Of a stretch of 45,112 nucleotides of DNA, positions 16,907-26,242 are shown in pieces. Location of the stretch: assembly GCA_024654125.1 (NCBI GenBank), contig JANLIC010000317.1, positions 1 to 45,112 of the forward strand. Reading direction: 5' to 3'. Made by a program: the position numbers and the translations under genes. The DNA comes from Sulfuricaulis sp. (GTDB taxonomy: Bacteria; Pseudomonadota; Gammaproteobacteria; Acidiferrobacterales; Sulfurifustaceae). The notes under the pieces were generated by a model. The model searched no databases, was not told the origin of the DNA, and saw only the letters and a list, made by a program, of their open reading frames with translations. The number at the start of each line of letters is the position of its first letter. Position 1 is the first letter of the stretch.

Positions 16907-18022
16907 ATGAAGCGGGTAGGACTGGTGGGTTGGCGCGGCATGGTGGGCTCGGTGCTCATGGGCCGCATGCAGGCGGAAAAGGATTTCGATCACACCGAGC
17001 CGGTGTTCTTTACCACGTCGAATGTCGGTGGCAAGGGCCCCGCCATCGGCAAAGATGTGCCACCGCTCAAAGATGCAAAAAATATCAACGAGCTGAAGGC
17101 GATGGATGTCATCATCACCTGTCAGGGCGGTGACTACACCTCTGAAATATTTCCCAAACTGCGCACGGCCGGCTGGAAGGGTTACTGGATTGACGCGGCC
17201 TCCAGCCTGCGCATGGACAAGGACGCCATCATCATTCTCGATCCGGTCAATATTGAGGTTATCAGGGCGGGGATCAAGAACGGCGTGATGAACTACATCG
17301 GCGGCAACTGCACGGTGTCGCTTATGCTCATGGCGCTCGGCGGGTTGTTCAAGGCCAATCTTATCGAGTGGATGACCTCAATGACCTATCAGGCCGCTTC
17401 GGGCGCGGGCGCCAACAACATGCGCGAGCTGGTGAAGCAGATGGGCAGCGTCCATGCCGTGGTGAAGGCCAAGCTCGATGACCCGGCTTCGGCGATTCTG
17501 GACATCGACCGCGCGGTGGCCGATCACATCCGCAGCGACAAGTACCCGAAGGAATTTTTTGGCGTTCCGCTGGCGGGTTCGATCATCCCTTATATCGACA
17601 AGCAGCTCGACAGCGGTCAGTCGAAAGAGGAATGGAAAGGTCAGGCCGAGACCAACAAGATCCTCGGTCGTTCCGAGCAGCCGATTCCGATCGATGGCAT
17701 CTGCGTGCGTGTCGGCGCCATGCGTTGCCACAGCCAGGCATTCACCATCAAACTCAAGCAGGATGTCCCGCTGGACGAGATCAATTCCATGCTGGCGGCG
17801 CACAATGCGTGGATAAAGATCGTTCCGAACGAACGCGACAAGAGCATGCGCGAACTTACTCCGGCAGCGGTAACGGGCACGCTCACAGTGCCCGTGGGAC
17901 GCCTGCGCAAACTGAACATGGGCAAGGATTATTTGGGCGCCTTTACGGTCGGCGATCAGCTTCTCTGGGGAGCGGCCGAACCCTTGCGGCGCATGTTGCG
18001 CATCCTCCTGGAACACCGTTAA
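16907..18022 (+). CDS. asd: Aspartate-semialdehyde dehydrogenase
   Basis: NADPH-dependent reduction of aspartyl phosphate to aspartate semialdehyde, the branch-point precursor of lysine, methionine, threonine and diaminopimelate. 371 residues, the gammaproteobacterial long form. N-terminal nucleotide fold [18 protein letters not shown]; active-site cysteine C135 in [41 protein letters not shown] near the C-terminal substrate site. AAGAGGTG precedes the ATG. Gene order leuCDB-asd-fimV is conserved in pseudomonads and relatives. Confidence 0.97.
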   Translation: MKRVGLVGWRGMVGSVLMGRMQAEKDFDHTEPVFFTTSNVGGKGPAIGKDVPPLKDAKNINELKAMDVIITCQGGDYTSEIFPKLRTAGWKGYWIDAASSLRMDKDAIIILDPVNIEVIRAGIKNGVMNYIGGNCTVSLMLMALGGLFKANLIEWMTSMTYQAASGAGANNMRELVKQMGSVHAVVKAKLDDPASAILDIDRAVADHIRSDKYPKEFFGVPLAGSIIPYIDKQLDSGQSKEEWKGQAETNKILGRSEQPIPIDGICVRVGAMRCHSQAFTIKLKQDVPLDEINSMLAAHNAWIKIVPNERDKSMRELTPAAVTGTLTVPVGRLRKLNMGKDYLGAFTVGDQLLWGAAEPLRRMLRILLEHR

Positions 18023-18264
18023 TTTCCTGAAATACCGGTTTTCCCCCTTGAAACATGGGTTCGCCGGCACATTGATGTCGGGCGGGCGCACGACTATATA
18101 AAAATAGGAAGCTGAAAATACGCCAGATCTGGCCGTATCCAGACGGGCGCGGTTCTGGCGGCCATGCCGGTGACTGGCCTCATTAAATCAGCCAAATTCA
18201 GGGGCGTGCGAGCGTTTGCCGGTAACGGGATGTCTGGTAAATAATCTTCTGTACGCTATAGTTA
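18023..18264. other. Gap between asd and fimV, no gene seen
   Basis: Part of a 342-bp non-coding stretch. It contains a 10-bp palindrome CCAGATCTGG at 18123-18132 and an AT-rich tract TATATAAAAATA near 18095, but no open frame with a ribosome-binding site and no clear terminator with a T-run after asd. Confidence 0.5.
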
Positions 18265-18265
18265 G

Positions 18266-18296
18266 TTGAGGTTTGTAAAGAATATTGCTATTTAAT
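18266..18296 (+). promoter_or_regulatory. Possible fimV promoter
   Basis: TTGAGG at 18266-18271 followed after 17 bp by TATTTA or after 19 bp by TTTAAT (18291-18296), in an AT-rich stretch. About 70 bases before the fimV ATG. Weak match; the exact -10 is undecided. Confidence 0.35.
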
Positions 18297-18364
18297 TGTC
18301 TAACTCCCGGTCTTATAAGGCCTTTGGACAAGGAAGCCCGTTGACTACAACAGGGGTGAACAGG

Positions 18365-21235
18365 ATGTTTGAAATCAGGAGGGGACTCGCGCTCATTTCT
18401 CGATGGATGCTCGTCGGCATCCTGGCGTTGTTCCCACTGACCGGTCATGCGCTGGCATTGGGCAAGCTCAAAGTTCTTTCCGCCCTGAATGAACCGCTCA
18501 ATGCCGAGATTGAATTCACATCCATCACTGACAAGGAACTGAAAGGGCTGGCTGTTTCGCTGGCTTCGCGCACCGACTTTGACGCCGCGGGTATTGAGCG
18601 TCTACCGTTCCTGTCCCAGGTCAAATTCGTCGTCGATCGGAAATCCGATGGGCGTCATTTCCTGCTCCTGCGCACCGAGCAACAGATTAACGAACCATTT
18701 CTGCATTTATTGTTGCAAATCGAATGGCCGGGCGGGCGTCTCGTGCGCGAATACACCGCGCTAATTGATCCTCCCTACCGAATCACCGGCAAGGCCGCTC
18801 CCGTCGAAACACCTGTTGTGACGCCTCCGGCACCAGCACCGATGCCGGAAGTACAACCGCTGGCGCCACCAGCACCCGTGGCTGAAGCGCCACCGGCGGA
18901 AATGACGAAAGAAGAAATCCCGCCCGTCGCCACCAAACCGGAAGAACTGAAATCAGAAGCGGTACCCCCCCAGGAAGAAGTTATAAAGAAAATTCCGCCC
19001 GCGGAAGCGATCGCGGCAGAGAGAAAATTCGGTCCGCCGGACATTGCACAAGGAGTGGCTCCGTCAGAATCTGACACGCCAACGGTGGAGCCTCTGGAAG
19101 CCGCCCCGAAGATCGAGGTGGCTCAGGCACCAGAGGGGCAGCGGCCCGCTGAACCCGGAGTGAAGCCGGCACCGGTTCTCGCGGACATGTCGAAATATAA
19201 TGTCAAACGCGGTGACACGCTTTGGCACATCGCCGAGAAGGCGCGTACCGATGGCCGGGACGTGAGCATCGAGCAGATGATCCTGGCGATTTATCGAACC
19301 AACAAAGATGCCTTTTTCAGCAATAACGTCAACAATCTGAAGGCGGGCAAGATACTGAAAATTCCCGAGCGTGTGGAAGCAGAATCCGTCACACAATCCG
19401 ATGCACGGCGCGAGTTTCGCGCGCAATACGATGCGTGGCAGGAATACAAGTTGAAACTGGCAAGCGCCAGTGGTGCCGTCAAGATAGCGGAAGCTCCCGC
19501 GGTGGCGCCACCGGCCGCGCCGGAGAAACCCGCGATACCTGAGAAGCCCGCCGTGGCCTCGGAGCCCAAGAAAGAACCGGCAAAACCTGCGAAGCCGGCC
19601 CCGACCGTGACTGACAAGGGCAAGCAGGATGAACTGCTAAAGATTGTGCGCAACACTTTGCAGCAGGAAAAGAGCACGCCGGACAAGGCCGTTTCCGAGA
19701 AAGAATCCGCCAAGGAATCGACCACCCGCGAGCAACAGGCGCTGGCGGAACGTGCCGCCACGCTGGAAGAGTCCCTCGAATCCCGGCGGCTCGAAAACAA
19801 GGACCTCAGCGACAAAGTCGGGCTGGTGCGTTCGCAGCTCAAGAAAGAATCGCGTCTGATCGAACTGGAAAGCCAGAGTTTGGCGCAGCAGAAAAAGCCA
19901 CCGGAAACCAAGCCGACAGAACCCGTCGCCAAGCCGGTGGAGCCGCCCCCTCCGCCCGCCGCGGTGGAAAAGCCCAAGGTTGAACCCCTCCCCCCGCCGG
20001 TCGCCAAGCCCGCGCCTGACGCGCCGAAGAAGCGTGTGCCGCCACCGCCACCGCCGGAGGAAAAGGACTTCCTGGCCACGATCATGGAGGCGGTACAAGG
20101 CGATCTGTTGATGCCGGCCCTGATTGGCTTTGTGGTGTTGCTGAGCGGTGGGATCGCGCTCGTCTATTTCCGTCGCCGTCAGAAGTCCATTGCCGAATTC
20201 GAGGAGAGCATTCTCTCGGCCGATGCCATCAGTACCGACCAGCCTGCGACCACCGGCAACGTTGTGGGCCAACAGCCGTCGGCCGCCACTACCGGGGGCG
20301 ACACGTCGTTCCTGAGCGACTTCAGTCAGGGCGGTATGGGCAACATACACACCGATGAAGTGGATCCGATAGCCGAAGCCGAAGTTTATCTGGCCTACGG
20401 ACGCGATGAAACGGCCGAGGAGATTCTCAAAGAGGCCATGGTCAAGAATCCGGATCGCCAGGAAATCAAGCTCAAGCTCCTGGAGATCTATCACCAGCGC
20501 AATGATGTATCCGCGTTTGAAACGCTGGCGGAGGAACTCTACGCCGCGCAGGGAGGCCGCGCGGGCAAGCACTGGGGCAAAGTGGAAGAAATGGGGCGCA
20601 AGCTCAATCCGGACAACCCGATGTTCCGTGGCGGTGCCCCGGGCAAGACCCCCGCGGCGCCGCCAGCCAAGCCCGTACCGGTTCCCCGGGTGGAGTCCGC
20701 CGCGACGACGGCGCCGGCAGTGTCAGGAATCGATTTCAAGGTATCCCAAGCCGATGCAGGAAAGGTGGAAACCGCCGGTGACTTCGATTTTGACATCGAG
20801 ACACCCGCTGCGCAGGAGGCCAAGCACGGGTCGGATGACTTCTCGGTTGTCATGCCAGAGACAACCCGCAAGTCCAAGGAAGAGCCGAATCTCGATTCCC
20901 TCGATTTTGGCGGGGCGACAGACAGCGCTGACATTTTTCATTTGGGCGCCGAAGCGCCCGCCGCCCCCGCGGTCAATAAAATCAAATGGGAACCGGAAAC
21001 GGCGGAACCGTTTACCGCTGGGTCGGAAGTTGATCTGGAGGTGGGTGCCACACCCGCCGGAGAAGGTGAGGTCTCCGGGCAGTGGGACGAGGCGGCGACG
21101 AAACTGGATCTGGCCAAGGCCTACATCGACATGGGCGATGCCGAAGGGGCACGCAGCATTTTGCAGGAAGTGATGACCGAAGGCAGCGACGCGCAAAAGA
21201 AACAAGCGCAGGAACTGTCGTCCCAAATCGCCTGA
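18365..21235 (+). CDS. fimV: FimV, LysM-containing pilus assembly / polar hub protein
   Basis: 956 residues from ATG 18365; 69 bases of in-frame sequence upstream were left out because they overlap the promoter. Signal/anchor segment about 11-31 (LISRWMLVGILALFPLTGHALA), FimV N-terminal domain (LGKLKVLSALNEPLNAEIEF to about 140), a long proline/alanine/glutamate-rich region, peptidoglycan-binding LysM at about 278-335 (NVKRGDTLWHIAEKAR), a coiled-coil stretch about 455-515, a second proline-rich linker, a transmembrane helix at about 581-602, and a cytoplasmic part with tetratricopeptide-like repeats and the conserved C-terminal FimV domain (LDLAKAYIDMGDAEGARSIL). In Pseudomonas FimV supports type IV pili secretin assembly and cAMP signalling. 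The usual next gene, truA, is absent; a convergent gene ends 10 bp after the stop. Confidence 0.93.
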   Translation: MFEIRRGLALISRWMLVGILALFPLTGHALALGKLKVLSALNEPLNAEIEFTSITDKELKGLAVSLASRTDFDAAGIERLPFLSQVKFVVDRKSDGRHFLLLRTEQQINEPFLHLLLQIEWPGGRLVREYTALIDPPYRITGKAAPVETPVVTPPAPAPMPEVQPLAPPAPVAEAPPAEMTKEEIPPVATKPEELKSEAVPPQEEVIKKIPPAEAIAAERKFGPPDIAQGVAPSESDTPTVEPLEAAPKIEVAQAPEGQRPAEPGVKPAPVLADMSKYNVKRGDTLWHIAEKARTDGRDVSIEQMILAIYRTNKDAFFSNNVNNLKAGKILKIPERVEAESVTQSDARREFRAQYDAWQEYKLKLASASGAVKIAEAPAVAPPAAPEKPAIPEKPAVASEPKKEPAKPAKPAPTVTDKGKQDELLKIVRNTLQQEKSTPDKAVSEKESAKESTTREQQALAERAATLEESLESRRLENKDLSDKVGLVRSQLKKESRLIELESQSLAQQKKPPETKPTEPVAKPVEPPPPPAAVEKPKVEPLPPPVAKPAPDAPKKRVPPPPPPEEKDFLATIMEAVQGDLLMPALIGFVVLLSGGIALVYFRRRQKSIAEFEESILSADAISTDQPATTGNVVGQQPSAATTGGDTSFLSDFSQGGMGNIHTDEVDPIAEAEVYLAYGRDETAEEILKEAMVKNPDRQEIKLKLLEIYHQRNDVSAFETLAEELYAAQGGRAGKHWGKVEEMGRKLNPDNPMFRGGAPGKTPAAPPAKPVPVPRVESAATTAPAVSGIDFKVSQADAGKVETAGDFDFDIETPAAQEAKHGSDDFSVVMPETTRKSKEEPNLDSLDFGGATDSADIFHLGAEAPAAPAVNKIKWEPETAEPFTAGSEVDLEVGATPAGEGEVSGQWDEAATKLDLAKAYIDMGDAEGARSILQEVMTEGSDAQKKQAQELSSQIA

Positions 21236-21245
21236 TATTTTTTAC

Positions 21246-21929
21246 TCAGAATCTCCGCTTAAAATAAATCTCACCGCCACGGACGAGTCCTGATCGGGCC
21301 TCGATGCCGATATAACCGTCTGTCTCCACATTCAGGTCAAGACCGATAAACCCCCCGGACATTGCGCCTCGTTCGAAGGACAGCGTGTGATTGATTGAAC
21401 CGCTGGCGCGTTCTTCGCCGTCGATTTTGCCGTAGGATCCTCCACCGTAAAAGCGCCAATGCGGGGCCAGTTTTGCTATGACGCCGATTTCCGCTCGAGG
21501 CAGTGCCCAATCTATCACGACCGTCTGTGAGTCGTTTTTATGATCCACCTTCTGATAGATATATTCGATGGAGCTGTAAAGGGAGAGGCGTTGGCTTTCC
21601 ATCAAGAGTGCATGCAGGGAAAATCCCGCATGATAACCCTCGAGTTCTATTCCGGCCGTGACGGGATTGTTTGTCTGGGTGAGAAAGGCATAACCGCCGT
21701 ACATTCCCAGCGTCACGCGTTGGCCGGCCTTTTCGCGCAGGCTCACACCGAGCCAGCGGCTGGTGCTGTCCTGGGTGCGGTTGGCATAATCGAGCGGAAT
21801 TTTGTGGCGGGCGAATCGCATGGAAAAATCCAGCGTCGAGCCATGGCGCTCTGGCGGCGTTAACGGTCCGGCCGCCTCGACCAGGACGGGCAGGAACAGC
21901 ATCAACAGCAAGCCACCACGGACCATCAT
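21246..21929 (-). CDS. Predicted outer-membrane beta-barrel protein
   Basis: 227 residues with signal peptide (MMVRGGLLLMLFLPVLVEA|AG). The mature protein is rich in alternating aromatic/glycine beta strands and ends in FKRRF, the terminal phenylalanine typical of BAM-inserted barrels. Lines such as VTLGMYGGYAF, WRFYGGGSYGKIDG and GIEARSGLVRGGEIYF suggest an 8-10 strand small barrel. No named family recognised. Start codons ATG 21929 and 21926 overlap the folA stop (ATGATGA arrangement), so its translation is probably coupled to folA. Convergent with fimV, with 10 bp between stop codons. Confidence 0.75.
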   Translation of the reverse strand: MMVRGGLLLMLFLPVLVEAAGPLTPPERHGSTLDFSMRFARHKIPLDYANRTQDSTSRWLGVSLREKAGQRVTLGMYGGYAFLTQTNNPVTAGIELEGYHAGFSLHALLMESQRLSLYSSIEYIYQKVDHKNDSQTVVIDWALPRAEIGVIAKLAPHWRFYGGGSYGKIDGEERASGSINHTLSFERGAMSGGFIGLDLNVETDGYIGIEARSGLVRGGEIYFKRRF

Positions 21930-22432
21930 TTATTTTTCCTCCTGTCGTAAGTCACGAAACTGTAGGCATAGGGATTCTTTTCATCGGCCGTGTGGTGAAC
22001 ACGGCTGACCTCCTGCCAGTCGCCCCGGTCGAATTCGGGAAAATAAGTGTCGCCGTCGATTTCGGCATGCACCAGGGTTAGATAAATCCGGTCGGCGCTA
22101 CCGATGGACTGACGGTAGATTTCCGCACCGCCAATGATAAATATTTCAGATTTGTCCTGGATCTCCCGAAGTGCTTCTTCGAGTGAATTCTTAACCTGGC
22201 AACCTGGTGCGCGAAACGCCGGGTTGCGCGTGACGACGATATTGGCGCGGTCGGGAAGTGGCTTGCCAATGGACTCGTAATTGCGCCGTCCCATGATTAC
22301 AGGGTGGCCGGTGGTGAGCTGGCGGAAGTGTCGGAGATCGGCCGGCAAATGCCACGGCAATTTGTTGTTAACGCCTATCACGCGGTTCTCCGCCATGGCG
22401 GCAATGAGGGAAACGCGCCTTTCGCGTGACAC
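21926..22432 (-). CDS. folA: Dihydrofolate reductase
   Basis: Reduces dihydrofolate to tetrahydrofolate with NADPH, regenerating the cofactor oxidised by ThyA. 168 residues. Conserved: SLIAAMAENRVIGVNNKLPWHLPADLRHFRQLTTGHPVIMGRRNYESIG (substrate loop, WHLPxD and nucleotide motif GRRNYES), then IFIIGGAEIYRQSI. Starts five bases after the thyA stop on the same strand and overlaps the outer-membrane gene at its end. The thyA-folA pairing is common and metabolically natural. Confidence 0.97.
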   Translation of the reverse strand: MSRERRVSLIAAMAENRVIGVNNKLPWHLPADLRHFRQLTTGHPVIMGRRNYESIGKPLPDRANIVVTRNPAFRAPGCQVKNSLEEALREIQDKSEIFIIGGAEIYRQSIGSADRIYLTLVHAEIDGDTYFPEFDRGDWQEVSRVHHTADEKNPYAYSFVTYDRRKNK

Positions 22433-22437
22433 AGCGT

Positions 22438-23232
22438 TTACACCGCGACGGGCGCCTTGATGGAAGGGTGAGGGTCGTAATTCAGCAGCTCAAAATCATC
22501 GTAATCGAAATCGAATAATGAGGTTATTTCCGGGTTGAGACGCATCGAGGGTAGCGATCGCGGTTCACGGGCGAGTTGTGTTTGAACCTGGTCGAGATGG
22601 TTCAGGTAAAGATGAGCATCGCCCAGCGTATGGATAAATTCACCGGGCTTGAGTCCGGTAATCTGAGTGATCATCAGGGTGAGCAAAGCGTAAGACGCGA
22701 TGTTGAATGGCACACCGAGGAAGATATCGGCGCTGCGCTGGTACAGCTGGCACGATAATTTTCCCTCCGCCACGTAGAACTGGAACAGCAGATGACAGGG
22801 GGGCAGCGCCATGCGTTCGATTTCGGCCACGTTCCAGGCGCTGACGATCAACCGGCGCGAGTCCGGATTCTGGCGGATGTCTCGCACCACTTGGCTGATC
22901 TGGTCGATCTGCCGACCGTCCGCCGCGGGCCAGGAGCGCCACTGGGAGCCGTAGACCGGACCGAGGTTGCCGTTTTCATCGGCCCAATCATCCCAGATGC
23001 TGACGCCGTGCTCCTTCAGATAGCGGGTGTTGGTGTCGCCACGCAGGAACCACAGCAATTCGTAAATGATTGACTTGGTGTGAAGCTTCTTGGTGGTGAC
23101 GAGGGGGAACCCCTGGGCCAGGTCGAAGCGCATCTGATGGCCGAAAACGGAGAGCGTCCCGGTGCCGGTGCGGTCGGCTTTGTGTGCCCCATGCTGTATC
23201 ACGTGGCGCATCAAGTCAAGGTACTGCCGCAT
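22438..23232 (-). CDS. thyA: Thymidylate synthase
   Basis: Methylates dUMP to dTMP using methylenetetrahydrofolate. 264 residues, the same length as the E. coli enzyme. Catalytic cysteine C146 in [24 protein letters not shown] phosphate-binding arginines, [21 protein letters not shown] and the C-terminal IKAPVAV that closes over the active site. A possible -10 (TATACT on the minus strand, bases 23281-23286) lies about 50 bases upstream. The rhomboid gene ends 88 bp upstream, with a GTCGGACG/CGTCCGAC hairpin (23299-23321) over its stop. Confidence 0.97.
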   Translation of the reverse strand: MRQYLDLMRHVIQHGAHKADRTGTGTLSVFGHQMRFDLAQGFPLVTTKKLHTKSIIYELLWFLRGDTNTRYLKEHGVSIWDDWADENGNLGPVYGSQWRSWPAADGRQIDQISQVVRDIRQNPDSRRLIVSAWNVAEIERMALPPCHLLFQFYVAEGKLSCQLYQRSADIFLGVPFNIASYALLTLMITQITGLKPGEFIHTLGDAHLYLNHLDQVQTQLAREPRSLPSMRLNPEITSLFDFDYDDFELLNYDPHPSIKAPVAV

Positions 23233-23320
23233 GCATTGGTCTCCCTTGTCACGACGTTACAGGGCATCAGACGGATCGTAAGTATATCCGCTCGCCGTGT
23301 CGGACGCAGCCGCCGTCCGA

Positions 23321-24016
23321 CTAATGTCGCGATGGCGCGAACAGGCGCACGTGGCGATATTTGAACAGCGGTAACAGCATCATGCCCGCGATGAAACCGC
23401 CGATGTGCGCGCCGAAGGCCACACCGCCCTGGCCGGGGTCGGCAAGGGCGGAATTGACCAGTTGCAGCACGAACCAGAAACCCAGCACCACCATGGCCGG
23501 CAGGTACATGGTGCGGGTTATAAATCCCAGGGGGACCAGTACCAGCACATGCGCGCGTGGGAACAGCAGCAAGTAGGCCCCGAGCACGCCGGAGATAGCG
23601 CCGCTGGCGCCAATCATCGGGATGGTGGAATCCATGTTGGGCAGAGCCTGCGCGAACACGGCGGCGATTCCGCACAGCAGGTAAAACACCACGAAGCGCA
23701 CGTGACCCATGGCATCCTCGATATTGTTGCCGAATATCCAGAGGTACAGCATGTTACCGATAAGGTGCATCCAGCCGCCATGCATGAACATGGAGGTGAA
23801 CACCGTCAGCGTCGGCGGGACCATGGCCAGTTCCGGCGGGAGGATTTTGTCGCCGAGGAGCGCGGCCGGGATCACGCCGAGACCATACACCGCCATCTCG
23901 AAACCGCGCGCGCCCAGCGACAACTGCCACAGGAAAACCAGCGAACTAGCCGCGATAAAAGCGATCGTCAGGAACGGCTTGATCGTCGTGGGATTGTCAT
24001 CGTGCAGCGGAATCAC
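23321..24016 (-). CDS. Rhomboid family intramembrane serine protease
   Basis: 231 residues with about six membrane helices, inner membrane. Catalytic serine S138 in IGASGAISG and histidine H204 in FGAHIGGFIAG; the HGGWMHLIGNMLYLWIFGNNIEDAMG segment (79-104) is the conserved rhomboid histidine-rich helix. GTG start within GTGA, overlapping the MtfA stop, so translation is coupled. Substrates are unknown; bacterial rhomboids have been linked to membrane protein quality control. A hairpin without a T-run covers the stop codon. Confidence 0.92.
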   Translation of the reverse strand: MIPLHDDNPTTIKPFLTIAFIAASSLVFLWQLSLGARGFEMAVYGLGVIPAALLGDKILPPELAMVPPTLTVFTSMFMHGGWMHLIGNMLYLWIFGNNIEDAMGHVRFVVFYLLCGIAAVFAQALPNMDSTIPMIGASGAISGVLGAYLLLFPRAHVLVLVPLGFITRTMYLPAMVVLGFWFVLQLVNSALADPGQGGVAFGAHIGGFIAGMMLLPLFKYRHVRLFAPSRH

Positions 24017-24837
24017 GATTTTGTCCTGTGAATCACGCTGTCGGGGTCCTGACGATAGAAGCGTTGCAGGTGGTCATATACCGCCGAAAAATCTTCCCGG
24101 ACGTAATGAGGCGCGGTGAAGAATGTTTCGCTGAGAACGGCAAAGAATTCCGCGGGATCTTCCGCGGCATAGGGATCGAGTCGATAGCGGTCGCGGGAAT
24201 CCAGTGCGGTGCACAGCCGCCGGTAGGCATCATGGAAATCGCGTGCCCAGGCGCGCGCATCCATTCCGGAATGCAAGGGCGGGAAACCGTTGGCAGCGCC
24301 ATTCAGCATATCCAGCTTGTGTGCGCATTCGTGTATCACCAGATCATGGTCTGCCGGCGCTACCGCTTCCTCCCGGATGGCCTCCCAAGACAACACGATC
24401 GGACCCTGGGACAGAGACTGGCCGCACAAATCCATTATCTCCGGGTGCACGACGCCATACTCATCCATGTGCTCATCCTGCACGCGGAAATCGCCCGGGT
24501 AGATCACGATGGAGATCCAATCATCATAGTATTCCAATCCGAGATTGAGCACAGGGAGGCTGGCGTGCAGCGCGATGCGGACACGCATTGATTTGTTGAT
24601 GGAGAATCCGTTCGCCCCCTCGAAGGATTTTGTCCGGAGAAAGCGTGCGGTGAGCCGGCGCAAACGTTGCTGGTCTTTCCTCGGCAACGCCTGTGCATAG
24701 GATGAAGAGCGCATCGATTTCAACCACAGCGATTCGGACAGAGGTTCATGTACGTGGCGCCAGCGGCGGTAAAGTTTTTTAACCCTGCCTGCCGCACGCC
24801 CGACACGCCGCGGCGCTGTTTGGCGGCTAGCGACCAC
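24013..24837 (-). CDS. mtfA: MtfA-like zinc peptidase
   Basis: 274 residues, GTG start inside the end of pgi (11-base overlap). Zincin motif HECAH (H169, E170, H173) with a downstream AEDPAEFFAVLSE (E230 a likely third ligand), and YGVVHPEIMDLCGQSLSQGPIVLSWE, all typical of the MtfA / DUF980 family. In E. coli MtfA is a zinc aminopeptidase that binds the repressor Mlc and so influences the glucose phosphotransferase gene; whether a Mlc exists here is not visible. A basic N-terminus of about 30 residues precedes the domain. It lies between pgi and a rhomboid gene with overlapping ends, so the three are one operon. Confidence 0.88.
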   Translation of the reverse strand: MVASRQTAPRRVGRAAGRVKKLYRRWRHVHEPLSESLWLKSMRSSSYAQALPRKDQQRLRRLTARFLRTKSFEGANGFSINKSMRVRIALHASLPVLNLGLEYYDDWISIVIYPGDFRVQDEHMDEYGVVHPEIMDLCGQSLSQGPIVLSWEAIREEAVAPADHDLVIHECAHKLDMLNGAANGFPPLHSGMDARAWARDFHDAYRRLCTALDSRDRYRLDPYAAEDPAEFFAVLSETFFTAPHYVREDFSAVYDHLQRFYRQDPDSVIHRTKS

Positions 24838-26197
24838 CGCTGAGATTCTGGATGGCCAATTTTTTGCCTTTCTCCACGGCGGGTTGGTCCAGTGGATTAA
24901 TACCGTACAACAGACCGGCGTATACCGTGGTGCGCTGGTAGAGATCGATCAGCTGGCCCAGCACGTGGGCATCGAGCCTGGGCAAACGCAAGGTCATGTT
25001 CGGGTGGCCGGTCTCGGAGATTACCTGAACGGTGGCACGGAACTCGGCCTCGAGAACATCCAGCATGCGCTTGCCTTCCAGATAGGGAAAATGTTTTTTG
25101 TCAGCGCTGGAAACCGGGATGGGAAGATTCGTTCCCCAGTCGTCGACGGCCATGAAGGTGAAAATTTTGTCGTGCCGCGATTCGAGATACATCTGCAACT
25201 GGCTGTGTTGGTCCACCGCGCCCATGGCGCGCACCGGCAGCGTTCCCGCCGGGGGTTTGTCAGGCAGGGTCTCCATCCGCTTGCCGAGGGATTCGGCCCA
25301 GAGCTGGCGGTACCAGTCGCCGAAAAGTTGCAATGGGTCGGCGTAAGGCATCATGATTGAGACGCGCTTGTTGTGTTTGATATCGAGCAGGTAAAATAGT
25401 ACGGCCATTTCCAGCGCCGGGTTTTCCCGGAGATCGTCGGACGCACAACGCGCGGCATTGGCGGCGCTGCCGGCGAGCAGTCGGCGAATATCCACCCCGG
25501 TGATAGCCAGCGGTAACAGCCCCACTGCCGTGAGTACCGAGAAACGACCGCCCACCCGGGGAGGCACCGGCAGCGACGAAATCCCCTCGCGTCGGGCCAG
25601 TTCCCGCAGCCATCCCTGCACCGGATCGGTGATCAGCCACTGGTGATAACGCGCCTCGTCCGACCCGAGTTGCTTCTCGAGCCACGCACGCACGATCAAC
25701 AGCTGGATGACTGTTTCAATGGTCCCGCCGGATTTGCTGATGGCGATGACGGCCGTTTTTTCAGCGGTCCAGTTTCGCAGCAACCTGTCCAGACGGCGAG
25801 GATCGATGTTTTCCAGAAAATGCAGCCGGGGAAGCGAGGAGTCCTGTGAATCGAGTGCCTGATGCACGGCCTTGGCGCCGAGACTGGAACCGCCGATACC
25901 GATGAAAGCGATATTCTCGAATCCACGAATCGGCTCCGCCATGGCCTCGATCTGGGCCAGGGAATCCGGCATGGTGTCATGCAGCGTCAGGCAGGCGTAC
26001 TCGGCCTCCAACCCGCCGGCGGATCCTTCAATCAGTGTTTGATGAACGCTCCGGAGTTGGGGCAGGAGGGCCTCGATTTCGGACTGGCCCACGCCTTCCA
26101 CGCCGATGGCGTCCCGGTACAGACGGGCGGTATCGATAGACAGCCGTGATGAGGCGGAGGCGATGTTGGCAGGGGAATTATTGCTGGGTTGCGCCAC
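24827..26197 (-). CDS. pgi: Glucose-6-phosphate isomerase
   Basis: Interconverts glucose 6-phosphate and fructose 6-phosphate. 456 residues, shorter than the E. coli-type enzyme of about 550, so of the compact form. Sugar-isomerase domain motifs: FIGIGGSSLGAKAVHQAL (about 98-115), AISKSGGTIET phosphate loop, VPPRVGGRFSVLTAVGLLPLAITG, and MGAVDQHSQLQMYLE near the C-terminal active site. GTG start with GAAGAGA upstream. Same direction as folD (45 bp upstream) and overlapping mtfA. Confidence 0.95.
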   Translation of the reverse strand: MAQPSNNSPANIASASSRLSIDTARLYRDAIGVEGVGQSEIEALLPQLRSVHQTLIEGSAGGLEAEYACLTLHDTMPDSLAQIEAMAEPIRGFENIAFIGIGGSSLGAKAVHQALDSQDSSLPRLHFLENIDPRRLDRLLRNWTAEKTAVIAISKSGGTIETVIQLLIVRAWLEKQLGSDEARYHQWLITDPVQGWLRELARREGISSLPVPPRVGGRFSVLTAVGLLPLAITGVDIRRLLAGSAANAARCASDDLRENPALEMAVLFYLLDIKHNKRVSIMMPYADPLQLFGDWYRQLWAESLGKRMETLPDKPPAGTLPVRAMGAVDQHSQLQMYLESRHDKIFTFMAVDDWGTNLPIPVSSADKKHFPYLEGKRMLDVLEAEFRATVQVISETGHPNMTLRLPRLDAHVLGQLIDLYQRTTVYAGLLYGINPLDQPAVEKGKKLAIQNLSGGR

Positions 26198-26242
26198 GGA
26201 TTATCTCTTCGGCATCGGGGCTTGTTGCAATACTACCATTCT

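Noticed and set aside
18296-18364. Earlier fimV start giving 23 extra residues
   Set aside because: Overlaps the likely promoter and would place polar residues before the signal segment.
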